Of a stretch of 64,000 nt of DNA, positions 25,144 to 33,970 are shown in pieces. The position numbers and the translations under genes were made by a program. Numbering within the stretch: the first letter of the stretch is position 1; each line of letters begins with the position of its first letter. Under the pieces are notes generated by a model, which was not told the DNA's origin, ran no database searches, and was given only the letters and a program-made list of their open reading frames with translations. This DNA is from an uncultured Treponema sp. (GTDB taxonomy: Bacteria; Spirochaetota; Spirochaetia; Treponematales; Treponemataceae), in assembly GCF_934725225.1 (NCBI RefSeq), contig NZ_CAKVAM010000007.1, forward strand, positions 38,858 to 102,857, read 5' to 3'.

Positions 25144-26724
25144 TTATTTCTTCTCTATATTTCCGATTATAACATAATTCTTCATTATTTCAAGAAAAAC
25201 TTTCCACTGGCCGTTTTGGTTTTCCATGCAGTCGGAATTGTCTCTGTTTCTTGAAGAAATCATAAGAACTTTTAAATTCGTTATAACCTCGGAACTTGGT
25301 TTTTTGGATTCGATAAGAATATCGTTTATTTTTTTGTAAAGCTGAAAAATATTCGTCGTTTCAGTCTGAATCAGTTCTTTTGCCTGCCTGTTGATTCTGT
25401 CGATGAGGCTTTTCAGCGTTGATTCAAATGTCGCGTCTTTATGGCTGTCTCTTATGAGCGAAGTGATGTTTGTTTCGTCGAATTCATTTCCGCGCGTAAA
25501 TTTGGACTCAAACGCGCTTATTCGTTCAAGGGAATCATTGCAAGTAAACACGGAAGACGAAAATTCAGATTTATACGCAGGATTATTGAAAAAACCTTCT
25601 ATTACAATGTCATTTAAAAGCGGCTTTACGTGCTCTTCATAGAAAACCGAAATAAAATTCTTTAAAAGCTGAAGCGGCGTAATCCAAGCAAAAGAAAACG
25701 GCGTGCTTTGTCTAAGCTGAAAATCCAAGTCCTTGCTGTAGCCTTGAACTGCTGCAAGCGGCGCGCCTCCGAAAATTTGATTTATTTCATTGTTTATTGC
25801 CGCGTCTTGAATTTCGCCTTTTAATCGGGCTTCGTCTGTGCGGAATCTTGTTTCAAGATATTCAGCGTATTTTTGCCGCGAATTTCCGTTGTAAACCGCG
25901 CGTTCTGGAACAAGCTCGTAGTTTTTCTTTGAAATTCTAATCATGCAGGAAAGAATTTCCTTGGTAAAAATATGCTTTACAATGTACTGAATTTTTTTGA
26001 AATTTTCTTTTAAGCTTTGAAGTTCCCTGTCTGAAATTTTTCCGCCTTTCTTCAGCCTGAAAAGAGCAAGAACCGCGTTGTAAAGCGAATTCGTAACGTC
26101 CATTTCCGCAATCACAAAATACAAGTCCAGCAAGGAATTTTCCAGCAATTCAATTGGCACTGGCTGGAATTCCGGCGTGTAGGAATCTTTTGTGCTGTAG
26201 CTAGGATCAAAAAGTTTAAGGGCAGTTATGTAGCTGAATTTGCAAATGTCATTCAGCTGTTTTATTTTGTCCAAAGTTTCTTCAATTTTTATAAATGCAG
26301 GCGAATTCAGTTCCTTTTTAACTTTTTCAAGCTGCCTGTGCTCGCTTTCAAAATGCCGGATAAGCGACTGAGCTTCCATCGCGCTTTTTTTTCTATTTTC
26401 GTACGAAAGAAGGTTTTCAAGAATTTCCCGGGCTTCGTTGTCAAATCCGGTAAAAATAAGCTGCTCTTCAAAATGGCGGCTTGTATCTAAATCTGTGGAG
26501 CAGTAAGTTTCCGAAAGAATATCAAAAATTGGAGTTGTATTTACAAAAAGCACGCGCAAGGCTTCCGCAAAGTCAGGCATTACAAGACCATTTTTGTAAA
26601 GTCCCGGCGCAAGATTTTTCAGTTCGGATTCGATTTTTCTAACTGCCTGTCTCTGGAGGCTTTCTGGCGATGTAGGAGAAAATATTGTTTTGAAAAACTC
26701 TGCAATTATTTGAAAAAGCCCCAT
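25144..26724 (-). CDS. Conserved-looking spirochaetal protein of unknown function
   Basis: A 526-residue, mostly helical and charged protein. It begins MGLFQIIAEFFKTIFSPTSPESL, with no signal peptide, and has long amphipathic helices. It may belong to the treponemal DUF5312-type hypotheticals, but I am unsure. TAAAAT (26733-26738) ends 8 nt before the ATG and TTGAAC lies 17 bp upstream at 26756-26761. No ribosome site is visible, so the mRNA is probably leaderless. It is first in an operon with the GGDEF cyclase and the rhomboid. Confidence 0.6.
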   Translation of the reverse strand: MGLFQIIAEFFKTIFSPTSPESLQRQAVRKIESELKNLAPGLYKNGLVMPDFAEALRVLFVNTTPIFDILSETYCSTDLDTSRHFEEQLIFTGFDNEAREILENLLSYENRKKSAMEAQSLIRHFESEHRQLEKVKKELNSPAFIKIEETLDKIKQLNDICKFSYITALKLFDPSYSTKDSYTPEFQPVPIELLENSLLDLYFVIAEMDVTNSLYNAVLALFRLKKGGKISDRELQSLKENFKKIQYIVKHIFTKEILSCMIRISKKNYELVPERAVYNGNSRQKYAEYLETRFRTDEARLKGEIQDAAINNEINQIFGGAPLAAVQGYSKDLDFQLRQSTPFSFAWITPLQLLKNFISVFYEEHVKPLLNDIVIEGFFNNPAYKSEFSSSVFTCNDSLERISAFESKFTRGNEFDETNITSLIRDSHKDATFESTLKSLIDRINRQAKELIQTETTNIFQLYKKINDILIESKKPSSEVITNLKVLMISSRNRDNSDCMENQNGQWKVFLEIMKNYVIIGNIEKK

Positions 26725-26732
26725 AATAGTTT

Positions 26733-26761
26733 ATTTTATGGATAAACAAGGATTTGTTCAA
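26733..26761 (-). promoter_or_regulatory. Promoter placed against the start codon (operon from 26724)
   Basis: On the minus strand TTGAAC, 17 bp and TAAAAT, whose end is 8 nt from the ATG. This predicts a transcript that starts 1-2 nt before the AUG. Confidence 0.6.
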
Positions 26762-26793
26762 GTGCAGTAAAAATGCGTTTTGCGCAATGGTTT

Positions 26794-27804
26794 TCACAAA
26801 AATTGCTGGAAAAGTTCTTCGTAATCTTTTATAGAAACAGAATTCACGATTTGTTCCCGCAGCCTTGCGCCGCCTTTTATTCCTGAACTGTACGCGCAGA
26901 ATTTTTTTCTCATCAGCATACAGGCGGCTCGTTCTCCGTGTTCTGCGACATTCATTTTCAGCTCGCGAAGTCCTGCTTCAAGGCGTTCTTTTGGAGTTTC
27001 TGTTTCGTATTTTCCTTCTGTAAGAAATTGTTTTGTCCTTCGGAATAAAAACGGATCTCCCATTGCGCCTCTTGCAAACATTACGGCATCTACGCCAGTT
27101 TGCTCAAGCATGAGTTTTGCGGTTCCCGGGCTGAATGCGTCTCCGCTTCCAAAAACAGGAATTCTTTTTGCAACGAAATCAACCAGCTGCTTTTGAATTT
27201 CCCAGTCGGCTTTTCCAGAATAACCTTGGGCTTTTGTCCGCGCGTGAATCGTTATTGCGTCTGCTCCGGCTTCTAAAGCTGCGTCTGCGCATTCTTTCCA
27301 TGTTATATTGGAAGAATCCCAGCCGCTTCGGATTTTTATTGTTACAGGAACATTGCCGCGTTCTGGATGCAATGAAGTGTATTCTATAGAAGATTCTTTT
27401 ACGGATTTTACTATTGAATAAAGTCGTTCCGGCTCTTTTGTAAGCACGCTGCCTGCTCCGGTTTTTGTTATCTTGGGAACAGGACAGCCGCCGTTTATGT
27501 CTATGCAGTTGCAGTCTGTTTTTTCAAGGACAATTTTTGCAGCTTCCGCCATTGTCTGCGCATTTCCGCCGAAAATCTGAACACAGTAAACTTTTTCATT
27601 CGGGGCACGGCGCATAAGAAGCTCTGTTTTTTTATTTCCGCGCACAAGAGCTTCCGCAGAAACCATTTCCGTGGTGCAAAGCGATGCTCCGTATTCAACA
27701 CAAAGCGAACGGAACGCCATGTCGCTATAGCCTGCAATCGGAGCCAAAAAGAGATTTCCGTCTAAATGAAGAGTTCCAATGTCTACTGGATGATAAAGGC
27801 TCAT
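26794..27804 (-). CDS. dusB: tRNA-dihydrouridine synthase (DusB type)
   Basis: A 336-residue TIM-barrel flavoprotein that reduces uridine to dihydrouridine in tRNA D-loops. It has LAPIAGYSDMAFR near the start, the DINGGCPVPKITKTGAGS block with the catalytic Cys, VTIKIRSGWD, ITIHARTKAQGYSG, and the FMN-phosphate loop MFARGAMGDP. It starts within the tatD stop (4-nt ATGA overlap). DusB is the commonest bacterial type of this size, but the subfamily is not certain. Confidence 0.88.
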   Translation of the reverse strand: MSLYHPVDIGTLHLDGNLFLAPIAGYSDMAFRSLCVEYGASLCTTEMVSAEALVRGNKKTELLMRRAPNEKVYCVQIFGGNAQTMAEAAKIVLEKTDCNCIDINGGCPVPKITKTGAGSVLTKEPERLYSIVKSVKESSIEYTSLHPERGNVPVTIKIRSGWDSSNITWKECADAALEAGADAITIHARTKAQGYSGKADWEIQKQLVDFVAKRIPVFGSGDAFSPGTAKLMLEQTGVDAVMFARGAMGDPFLFRRTKQFLTEGKYETETPKERLEAGLRELKMNVAEHGERAACMLMRKKFCAYSSGIKGGARLREQIVNSVSIKDYEELFQQFL

Positions 27805-28586
27805 TCTTCCGGCAAGTTAAAGACTTTGCAGCTGTTTGTCCAAAGCTGGGCAGAAAGTTTTTCCAAGTCCGTTTCAAGCATTTCCGCCAAAAATCTTGCA
27901 GTTGAAGGCAAATATGCAGGCATTGTTCTTTTTCGCTCGCGGAATTCAGCCGGAATCATAAAAGGACTTTCTGTTTCCAAAAGAATTCTGTCTAGCGGAA
28001 TGTTAAGAACTGTTTCATGCAGGTTGCGGGCGTTTCTGTAAGTCAAGTTTCCTGCGAAAGAAAAATAGACATTCATTCCTGCGTCAAGGCATTTTTTTGC
28101 ATAAGGAGCATCTTCGCTGTAGCAGTGGAAAATCGCGCCTTTTTCCGGCAATCTGTCCTGAAGAATTTCAAAAATGTCTTTTCCTGCGTCGCGATTGTGG
28201 ATTATTACAGGAAGATTGTGTTTTTGGGCAAGTTCAAGCTGAGTTATAAAAAGCTCAATCTGGCGGCGTTTGTCTCCGTACTGCTTAAAATAGTCAAGTC
28301 CAGTTTCTCCGATTGCAACAACATTCGGAAGCGAAACACTTTCTTCTATTATCTTAATCCAATCTGCACCCGGATTGTTTACTTCCGACGGACCGACTCC
28401 AACGGCATGGTAAACGCCTTTCTGCGACTTTAGGAACGCATATTCTTTTTTGAAGTCGAGAATGCTGTTGTTTATGCTTATAATTCTTGTAACGCCGGCT
28501 TGTTTTGCCTGCTGAATAACGCTAATCTGTCTTACAGGGTCGTTGTAAATCAACCCTATATGGGCGTGAGTATCAAAAAACTGCAT
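27801..28586 (-). CDS. TatD-family metal-dependent hydrolase (YcfH-like)
   Basis: A 261-residue TIM-barrel with the two-metal site: FDTHAHIGL at the N-terminus, GETGLDYFK, PVIIHNRDA, FHCYSE, and LETESPFMIP (family LETDAP). It is a DNase or RNA/DNA 3' exonuclease in studied members. An AAGGA site precedes the ATG. The overlapping dusB gene downstream indicates co-translation. Confidence 0.87.
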   Translation of the reverse strand: MQFFDTHAHIGLIYNDPVRQISVIQQAKQAGVTRIISINNSILDFKKEYAFLKSQKGVYHAVGVGPSEVNNPGADWIKIIEESVSLPNVVAIGETGLDYFKQYGDKRRQIELFITQLELAQKHNLPVIIHNRDAGKDIFEILQDRLPEKGAIFHCYSEDAPYAKKCLDAGMNVYFSFAGNLTYRNARNLHETVLNIPLDRILLETESPFMIPAEFRERKRTMPAYLPSTARFLAEMLETDLEKLSAQLWTNSCKVFNLPEE

Positions 28587-28746
28587 GGCTTTTCCTTAAA
28601 AACTTGAAAGACTTTTCTAAAGAAGATTCCCTAGAAAATTTTAATATTTTTTAATTAACTATCCGATATATTATTAATAAGATAACATAGGAACGCTTTG
28701 AAGTCAAACATAATTTGCCTTGGATTTTTTTGCCAGCGCAGTCCGT

Positions 28747-28775
28747 TTGACAGCATACACGTCCTTTGATATACT
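28747..28775 (+). promoter_or_regulatory. Strong promoter for the M23 peptidase-bactofilin operon
   Basis: TTGACA at 28747-28752, a 17-bp spacer and TATACT at 28770-28775. A leader of about 83 nt runs to the GTG at 28865. Confidence 0.82.
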
Positions 28776-28864
28776 GTTTGTTCGGTAATTCGGAAGTGGT
28801 TTTAAAAGTCAAGTTTTGAAGCTCTTTTGCTACTTTTCGGATAAAGTTTTTTACGGAGATTTTT

Positions 28865-29878
28865 GTGGCGCGTTCTCGCAAATACAAGAGATTAGAAAAA
28901 AATATAGTTTCCCGTATTATGCATGCCTTTAGACTTTTTTTTGTTTCTATAGGCAGAGTTTGCACAAATGTCGTAAAATTCTTTGACGGAAAACTTACTT
29001 TGATGATTGTTCCGCATTCGCAGGGAAAAGTTTTCAGCGTGCAGACAAATGTTTTTGCGCTTGTTCTTGGAATTATCCTCGCAGTCGGAATTACAGGCTC
29101 ATTTGTTTACTTTAATCAGAAAAACGCTTCTTCCGGACTTGAAATTTCACGGCTTAGGGACGAAAACAGAGAAACTCTTGCAAGCCTTGACGAGCTTAGG
29201 GACGAAAACAACAATCTTCTTCAGACTGCAAAAAAATTCCAGTCAACTTTAAGCCAGTCCCTTTCACTTTTGGGAATAAACCAGAACACAGGAACTTCAA
29301 AATCAGCCGGAAAAAATTCAGATCTTTCATCTTTGTTTGACACGCAGGATATAACTTCAGGCTCTTTAAAGGAAACTTCCGACATAAAGCAGCTTACGGC
29401 TTATTTGGAAAGCGCAGTTCGCCCAGTTGAGCAGATTGGAAAAATGCTTGAAAACCAAGGCGCGCTTTTTTCTGACATTCCGAATGTCTGGCCTGTAAAA
29501 AATGGAATTGGACATATTTCCATGGAATTTGGACAGAATATCCATCCAATCACACAGCAATGGTACATTCACAAAGGCCTTGACTTTAGTACTTGGAGGC
29601 AGGGAGATCCTGTTATTGCAACTGCAAACGGTCAGGTTGTTACAGTTGCCTACGATGACAGCTTTGGTCTTAATGTAATAATCAAGCACAAGCACGGAAT
29701 TTACACACGCTACGCCCATCTTGGCACAACACGCGTAAAGAAAGGCGACATGGTTGCTCAGCGCCAGATAATTGGAACAATCGGAAACACAGGAATCACA
29801 ACAGGACCTCACCTTCATTACGAAGTCCACATAGGTTCAGATGTAGTAGATCCTGCAAAATACATCAACGTAAAATAA
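28865..29878 (+). CDS. M23-family peptidoglycan endopeptidase
   Basis: A 337-residue protein with a GTG start after GGAG. A cytoplasmic basic N-terminus of about 55 residues precedes a single membrane helix (ALVLGIILAVGITGSFVYF), then a coiled coil (about 85-130) and a C-terminal LytM domain. The zinc motif is HKGLDF and HLHYEVH, with HGIYTRYAHLG between. It would cut peptidoglycan peptides in the periplasm. The next gene encodes a bactofilin 2 nt downstream, matching the known pairing of bactofilins with LytM peptidases in cell-shape control (as in Helicobacter). Confidence 0.88.
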   Translation: MARSRKYKRLEKNIVSRIMHAFRLFFVSIGRVCTNVVKFFDGKLTLMIVPHSQGKVFSVQTNVFALVLGIILAVGITGSFVYFNQKNASSGLEISRLRDENRETLASLDELRDENNNLLQTAKKFQSTLSQSLSLLGINQNTGTSKSAGKNSDLSSLFDTQDITSGSLKETSDIKQLTAYLESAVRPVEQIGKMLENQGALFSDIPNVWPVKNGIGHISMEFGQNIHPITQQWYIHKGLDFSTWRQGDPVIATANGQVVTVAYDDSFGLNVIIKHKHGIYTRYAHLGTTRVKKGDMVAQRQIIGTIGNTGITTGPHLHYEVHIGSDVVDPAKYINVK

Positions 29879-29879
29879 T

Positions 29880-30296
29880 ATGGCTATTTTTAACGACAAT
29901 ATTTCCATTAACAGCATCCTTGGCGCAGGCTCTTCTGTAAAAGGCGATGTCAAAATAAACGGATTTGCTCGTATTGACGGCGATATTGACGGAAACATAG
30001 AAGCTAGCGGAAATGTTATAATCGGCGAAAATGCCAGAATCCGCGGAAACATAAAAGCAAAATCCATAACAGTCATAGGCGGAATTGTTTTAGGCGACAT
30101 TGTTGCTCCGGACTTTATAAAGCTTCTTTCTTCAAGCGTAGTAATCGGAGACTTGCAGACAAAAAAACTTGTCTCAGAAGAAGACGTTGTGCTGCACGGC
30201 CACTGTATTTCGCTTTCTGACAGTGCGGAATTTGCATCCGCAGTTTCACGGCAGGAAAACATGAAGGCAATCTCTTCAATGTCCATAAGGATTTAA
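29880..30296 (+). CDS. Bactofilin
   Basis: A 138-residue polymer-forming cytoskeletal protein with a DUF583 beta-helix. Short repeats with Gly turns are seen: GAGSSVKGDVKINGFARIDGDIDGNI, GNVIIGENARIRGNI. There is no membrane segment. It polymerises without nucleotides and scaffolds cell-wall enzymes; here the upstream M23 peptidase is the likely client. No independent ribosome site is seen, so translation is probably coupled to the gene before. Confidence 0.9.
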   Translation: MAIFNDNISINSILGAGSSVKGDVKINGFARIDGDIDGNIEASGNVIIGENARIRGNIKAKSITVIGGIVLGDIVAPDFIKLLSSSVVIGDLQTKKLVSEEDVVLHGHCISLSDSAEFASAVSRQENMKAISSMSIRI

Positions 30297-30297
30297 A

Positions 30298-30840
30298 ATG
30301 GAAGTTGAAGGCACATCCTCAAGCCTGTATTTTTCCGCGGCGGCTTCCATAGCGAACGCTCAGGCTCAAAAAGCCCAAAAAGACGAAAAATCCCAAAAGA
30401 CAGACAAAGCAAGGCGGAAGCTTTTTTCCAGCGCAATGGAAAAGGCCCGGGAAGAATTCGCCCTGCAAAAAGACGGATTTCCCAAAGAAATTGCGGGGTT
30501 GGACACGGAAGATGCGGCAATCTACTTAAAAGATCAGGCTGACATGGCGGCAGACCGTCTAAAGGAAAAACAGACCCAGGAAGAATTCGCTGACTACAGA
30601 AAAAAAGTTTCGCAGTTTTTAAGATACCTTGCAAAAAACAACTTTGAAGTAAAAAAAAGAGAACGGCGCGGATTCACAAGAAAAGGAAAACCGCTTGATC
30701 CGCAGTTCAAGATTGTCGTCATAAATCAGAAACTGGACGAAATGGCAAACTGGCTTTTAAGTTCGCACAAGGAAGCGTTCGCAATGCTTGCCCGAGTAAA
30801 TGAAATCAGCGGCCTGCTTGTAGACCTTATGGCGTCATAA
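30298..30840 (+). CDS. Unknown charged helical protein in the bactofilin operon
   Basis: A 180-residue cytoplasmic protein I do not recognise. The first 60 residues are Lys/Ala-rich and predicted helical (AQAQKAQKDEKSQKTDKARRKL), then AMEKAREEFALQKDG and a compact C-terminal part with FKIVVINQKLDEMANWLL. AGGA lies 8 nt before the ATG, which sits 1 nt after the bactofilin stop. It may be a bactofilin or peptidase partner, from gene order only. The C-terminal part may be a helical bundle of the DUF327 (YaaR) type, which often precedes RicT; that is a tentative guess. Confidence 0.6.
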   Translation: MEVEGTSSSLYFSAAASIANAQAQKAQKDEKSQKTDKARRKLFSSAMEKAREEFALQKDGFPKEIAGLDTEDAAIYLKDQADMAADRLKEKQTQEEFADYRKKVSQFLRYLAKNNFEVKKRERRGFTRKGKPLDPQFKIVVINQKLDEMANWLLSSHKEAFAMLARVNEISGLLVDLMAS

Positions 30841-30868
30841 TTGATAAACTAAGACAACTGGAGTTTTT

Positions 30869-31792
30869 ATGTCTGATATTTTTGAAAACGATATATATGA
30901 AGAAAATGAAGATCTTGCCTCTCTTGAAGATTCGCAGGAATCAGAAAGCACCGACTCAAGGAATTTTGTTTTTCCCAAGGAACTTTACAAGCTTAAGCTG
31001 GTCTATTCATTTGAAGGAATTTACGCAACGTTTCCTGGTGGAAAACTGAATGGCGGCGACAAAGTTATTGTTCCCACGCGCTACGGACTTGACCTTGCAG
31101 AAAACCTTGGAATTTCTAAAGTTCCTGTTGGAATAAAGCCCGGCGACGTTGTGCAGATTGCTCGCAAGGCAAACAATGACGACCTTGAAAAAGCTTCTTC
31201 TCTTGCGGAAACTGAAAAGTCCGCATTCAAAGTATTCCGCGAAAAAGTTGAGCATCATCATTTGGACATGAAGCTTATTTCCGTGCATTTTCTTGTGGGC
31301 GAGCAAAAAGCCTTGTTCTTTTTTTCCAGCGACAACCGGGTTGACTTCCGCGAGCTTGTAAAAGACCTTGTTTCAATCTTTAAAATGCGAATTGAACTGC
31401 GCCAGATTGGAGTGCGCGACGAATGCCGGATTACTGGAGGACTTGGCGTGTGCGGACGACCTTACTGCTGCAACAGCATAAGCGATAAACTCCGGCCAGT
31501 AAGCATAAAAATGGCAAAGGAACAAAACTTAAGCCTGAATTCCATGAAAATCAGCGGACAGTGCGGACGCCTTTTGTGTTGCCTAAGCTATGAGTACGAC
31601 TGGTATTCCGAAGCGCGCAAAAAACTCCCGAACGAAGGCATAAGGCTTTTTTACGACGACACAAATTTCCGCGTAATCGAAGTGAATCCAATAACTTCCA
31701 TGGTAAAAATGCTTGGCGAAGACGGCCGCATAATCGAAGTGAACGCCAAACGCTTTGTCCGCGAAGGCAACAGATGGAAAATCGGAAACTAA
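30869..31792 (+). CDS. ricT: PSP1-domain protein, RicT (YaaT) family
   Basis: A 307-residue protein with an acidic N-terminus of 40 residues and a PSP1 domain with the four-Cys blocks CGRPYCC and CGRLLCC (plus preceding GVRDECRITGG). In Bacillus RicT carries an Fe-S cluster with RicA/RicF and promotes mRNA maturation by RNase Y. Residues needed for cluster binding are present. No ricA or ricF is seen here. It ends the bactofilin operon, 28 nt downstream of the previous gene. Confidence 0.87.
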   Translation: MSDIFENDIYEENEDLASLEDSQESESTDSRNFVFPKELYKLKLVYSFEGIYATFPGGKLNGGDKVIVPTRYGLDLAENLGISKVPVGIKPGDVVQIARKANNDDLEKASSLAETEKSAFKVFREKVEHHHLDMKLISVHFLVGEQKALFFFSSDNRVDFRELVKDLVSIFKMRIELRQIGVRDECRITGGLGVCGRPYCCNSISDKLRPVSIKMAKEQNLSLNSMKISGQCGRLLCCLSYEYDWYSEARKKLPNEGIRLFYDDTNFRVIEVNPITSMVKMLGEDGRIIEVNAKRFVREGNRWKIGN

Positions 31793-31868
31793 AAAACTGA
31801 AAGAACGCGTAACTGTTGAAAATAAAAACGATAGGGAATATACTTGAATCCATATCAAAGAGGTTTTT

Positions 31869-32684
31869 ATGCTTTTAGTTGACAAAAATATAAAAAAACT
31901 GGTTTCGCAGGGAAAACTTATTGTTTCAGGCTATAAAGAAGAAAATCTAAAAGGAATTGCTTACGAACTTTCTGTTGATTGCATATATGACTCTCAAAAA
32001 AACAGCGTTTTGTCTTTTGAAATGAAACCTGGAGATGTGGTTTACATAAAGACAAATGAAGAAATAGAACTTCCGCCTCAGCTTACTGCTCGGATTATTG
32101 AAAGAAATTCAGTTATGAGAATGGGACTTAAAGTTGACGGTCCGCAGTATATTCCGGGACACAGAACATTCTGCTTTTTGCGCGTTCAAAATATTTCTGA
32201 CTCTGTTCTTACGATTGCAAAAGGATTCGGAATTGCTCAGATTGCCTTTGAGGAGCTAAGTGAAATTCCAGAGCAGACTTATGATAAGCAGCACAACGCT
32301 TCATTCAGAAACGAAAAGGATTTTGTAGGAGTTGGAAAATATCAGCCTGAATACGACAAACTTATGAAAGAATACAAAGACGCAAAAGAAGACCTTGAAT
32401 CTTTAAAAGAAAAGATTTACGGAAATGTTCTTACAATAATGGGCGTTTTTGTTTCAATTTTTACACTTGTAAGCGTGAACATTCAGGCATTTGCAAGAGA
32501 AACCATTTCTAAAAATCTAATTGCCACCGTAAATCTCTGTCTTCTTACTTGCATTGCAACTTTGCTTGGATTTGTAATGCTGATTGTCAACAAAGGCAAG
32601 AAAAAATGGTTTAGCGCAGTTTATACTGTGTTCCTGACATTGCTCGCCTGTTCAACAATAATTCTTGCCTTGCTAAAAAACTGA
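31869..32684 (+). CDS. dCTP deaminase/dUTPase-fold protein with C-terminal membrane helices
   Basis: A 271-residue protein. Residues 1-145 match the trimeric dUTPase/Dcd fold, with RIIERNSVMRMGLKVDG corresponding to the Dcd RSSxxRxG motif and the following PQYIPGHRTFCFLRVQN. The Asp of the IDPG motif and the Glu of the LEFYN motif that catalyse deamination in E. coli Dcd are here Ile and Arg (my alignment by eye), so it may bind nucleotide without deaminating it. A coiled coil (about 155-182) leads to three hydrophobic helices (about 187-207, 217-240, 247-269). An AGAGG site precedes the ATG. This looks like a sensor joined to a membrane part, but it has no obvious partner gene. Confidence 0.72.
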   Translation: MLLVDKNIKKLVSQGKLIVSGYKEENLKGIAYELSVDCIYDSQKNSVLSFEMKPGDVVYIKTNEEIELPPQLTARIIERNSVMRMGLKVDGPQYIPGHRTFCFLRVQNISDSVLTIAKGFGIAQIAFEELSEIPEQTYDKQHNASFRNEKDFVGVGKYQPEYDKLMKEYKDAKEDLESLKEKIYGNVLTIMGVFVSIFTLVSVNIQAFARETISKNLIATVNLCLLTCIATLLGFVMLIVNKGKKKWFSAVYTVFLTLLACSTIILALLKN

Positions 32685-32746
32685 TTCTTTTCAGCTGAAA
32701 ACGTGCATTTTTTGATAATTTTCTGCAATAAATATGCGGAGGATTT

Positions 32747-33796
32747 ATGAAAGAAATGCATGAACTGACTCCCGCGGAAAAATGGGAGCAAGCGACACTG
32801 GCAGACAACTTTATCTTTTGCAAAGTTATGACGGCAAACCCTGACTTGTGCAAGGAGCTTCTGGAACTTTTGCTCAACATAAAAATTGAGCGGATTGAAA
32901 TTCCTGTGGCTGAAAGAAGCTTTAAAGTTGACTACGATTCAAAGGGAATCCGGTTTGATGTCTATGTAAAGGACGGAACCGGCCGCTGCTTTGATATTGA
33001 AATTCAGACTACAAACAGAACAAATCTTGCCAAGCGCGCAAGGTACTACCAAGGGCTTATGGACGTTGACAGCCTTGTTTCCGGCGCGGATTACAGCGAG
33101 CTTAATGAAAGCTACGTGATTTTTCTGTGCATGGAAGACGCTTTTGGAAACGGACTGCCTGTGTATGATTTTCATCAGGTTTGCAAGCAGAATTCTGACA
33201 TTTTATTTAACGACGGAACTCACAAAGTCTTCTTCAATGCTTCAAAATATGATAAAATGCCCACGGAAAGCCTAAGGGAATTCTTTAAATTCCTTAACGG
33301 ACTGAACGCGGCCTCGGACTTTACAGACCAGCTTGAGCAGAAAGTGAGGTACGCCAAGGCAAATGCGCAATGGAGGCATAAGTTTATGACGTGGGAACAG
33401 GAAATGCGAATCCAAGTAAAAGAAAAATCCGAACAGCTTGCAAAAGAAATGGCTAAAGATTTAGCAAAAGAAATGTTTGAAGACAGAGTTAATGCTATGA
33501 GGGCAGATATAGAAAAAGAAGCTAAAGAAATGGCAAATGAAATTGCGGAAGATAGAGTTAATGTCATAAGAAAAGATATGGAAAAAGAAGCCAAGGAAAT
33601 GGCAAAGTCTATGGCAACAGAAATGGCCGAAAAAATGGTGGAAGAAAAAACTGCTGCCATAGCAGAAGAACAGGCAGCTGAAAAAGTTGAGGAGACTGCA
33701 AAAAATATGCTTGCGGAAAAGATTGCGCCGGAAGTGGTTGCAAGGTGCACTGGCCTTTCGCTGGAACAGGTGAAAAAGCTTGCCAGCGAAGCGTAG
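32747..33796 (+). CDS. Rpn-family PD-(D/E)XK nuclease with long repetitive coiled coil
   Basis: A 349-residue relative of the protein at 7818-8588. The nuclease part (1-210) has the same order: KFCK-like start, GIRFDVYVKDGTGRCFDIEIQT active-site region, RARYYQGLMDVDSL and YVIFLCMEDAFG. The C-terminal 140 residues are an Ala/Lys/Glu/Met coiled coil with a repeated unit of about 22 residues (EDRVNAMRADIEKEAKEMA, then EDRVNVIRKDMEKEAKEMA), a sign of internal duplication. The end carries CTGLSLEQVKKL, a short motif common at the end of Rpn proteins. GGAGG precedes the ATG. A porin gene starts 175 nt downstream. Confidence 0.82.
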   Translation: MKEMHELTPAEKWEQATLADNFIFCKVMTANPDLCKELLELLLNIKIERIEIPVAERSFKVDYDSKGIRFDVYVKDGTGRCFDIEIQTTNRTNLAKRARYYQGLMDVDSLVSGADYSELNESYVIFLCMEDAFGNGLPVYDFHQVCKQNSDILFNDGTHKVFFNASKYDKMPTESLREFFKFLNGLNAASDFTDQLEQKVRYAKANAQWRHKFMTWEQEMRIQVKEKSEQLAKEMAKDLAKEMFEDRVNAMRADIEKEAKEMANEIAEDRVNVIRKDMEKEAKEMAKSMATEMAEKMVEEKTAAIAEEQAAEKVEETAKNMLAEKIAPEVVARCTGLSLEQVKKLASEA

Positions 33797-33894
33797 ATTC
33801 CACTAAAGAATTCCGCGGAATTTGCCGAAAATATAGCGTTGCTTCTACAAACCGTAGGCACTTCTAAAGGTTACAAAAATTTTATTTTTTTTTG

Positions 33895-33923
33895 TTGACT
33901 TATAGATTGTCTTGGGGTAGAAT
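33895..33923 (+). promoter_or_regulatory. Promoter of porin 3
   Basis: TTGACT at 33895-33900, a 17-bp spacer and TAGAAT at 33918-33923. A short dyad ACGATA-TGA-TATCGT lies at 33925-33939, over the expected start site, and might be an operator. The leader is about 40 nt and lacks the AAGATTTAAAC box of the other copies. Confidence 0.75.
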
Positions 33924-33970
33924 AACGATATGATATCGTATGGTATCGCAAAAAATAAGGAGGCTAAGAG

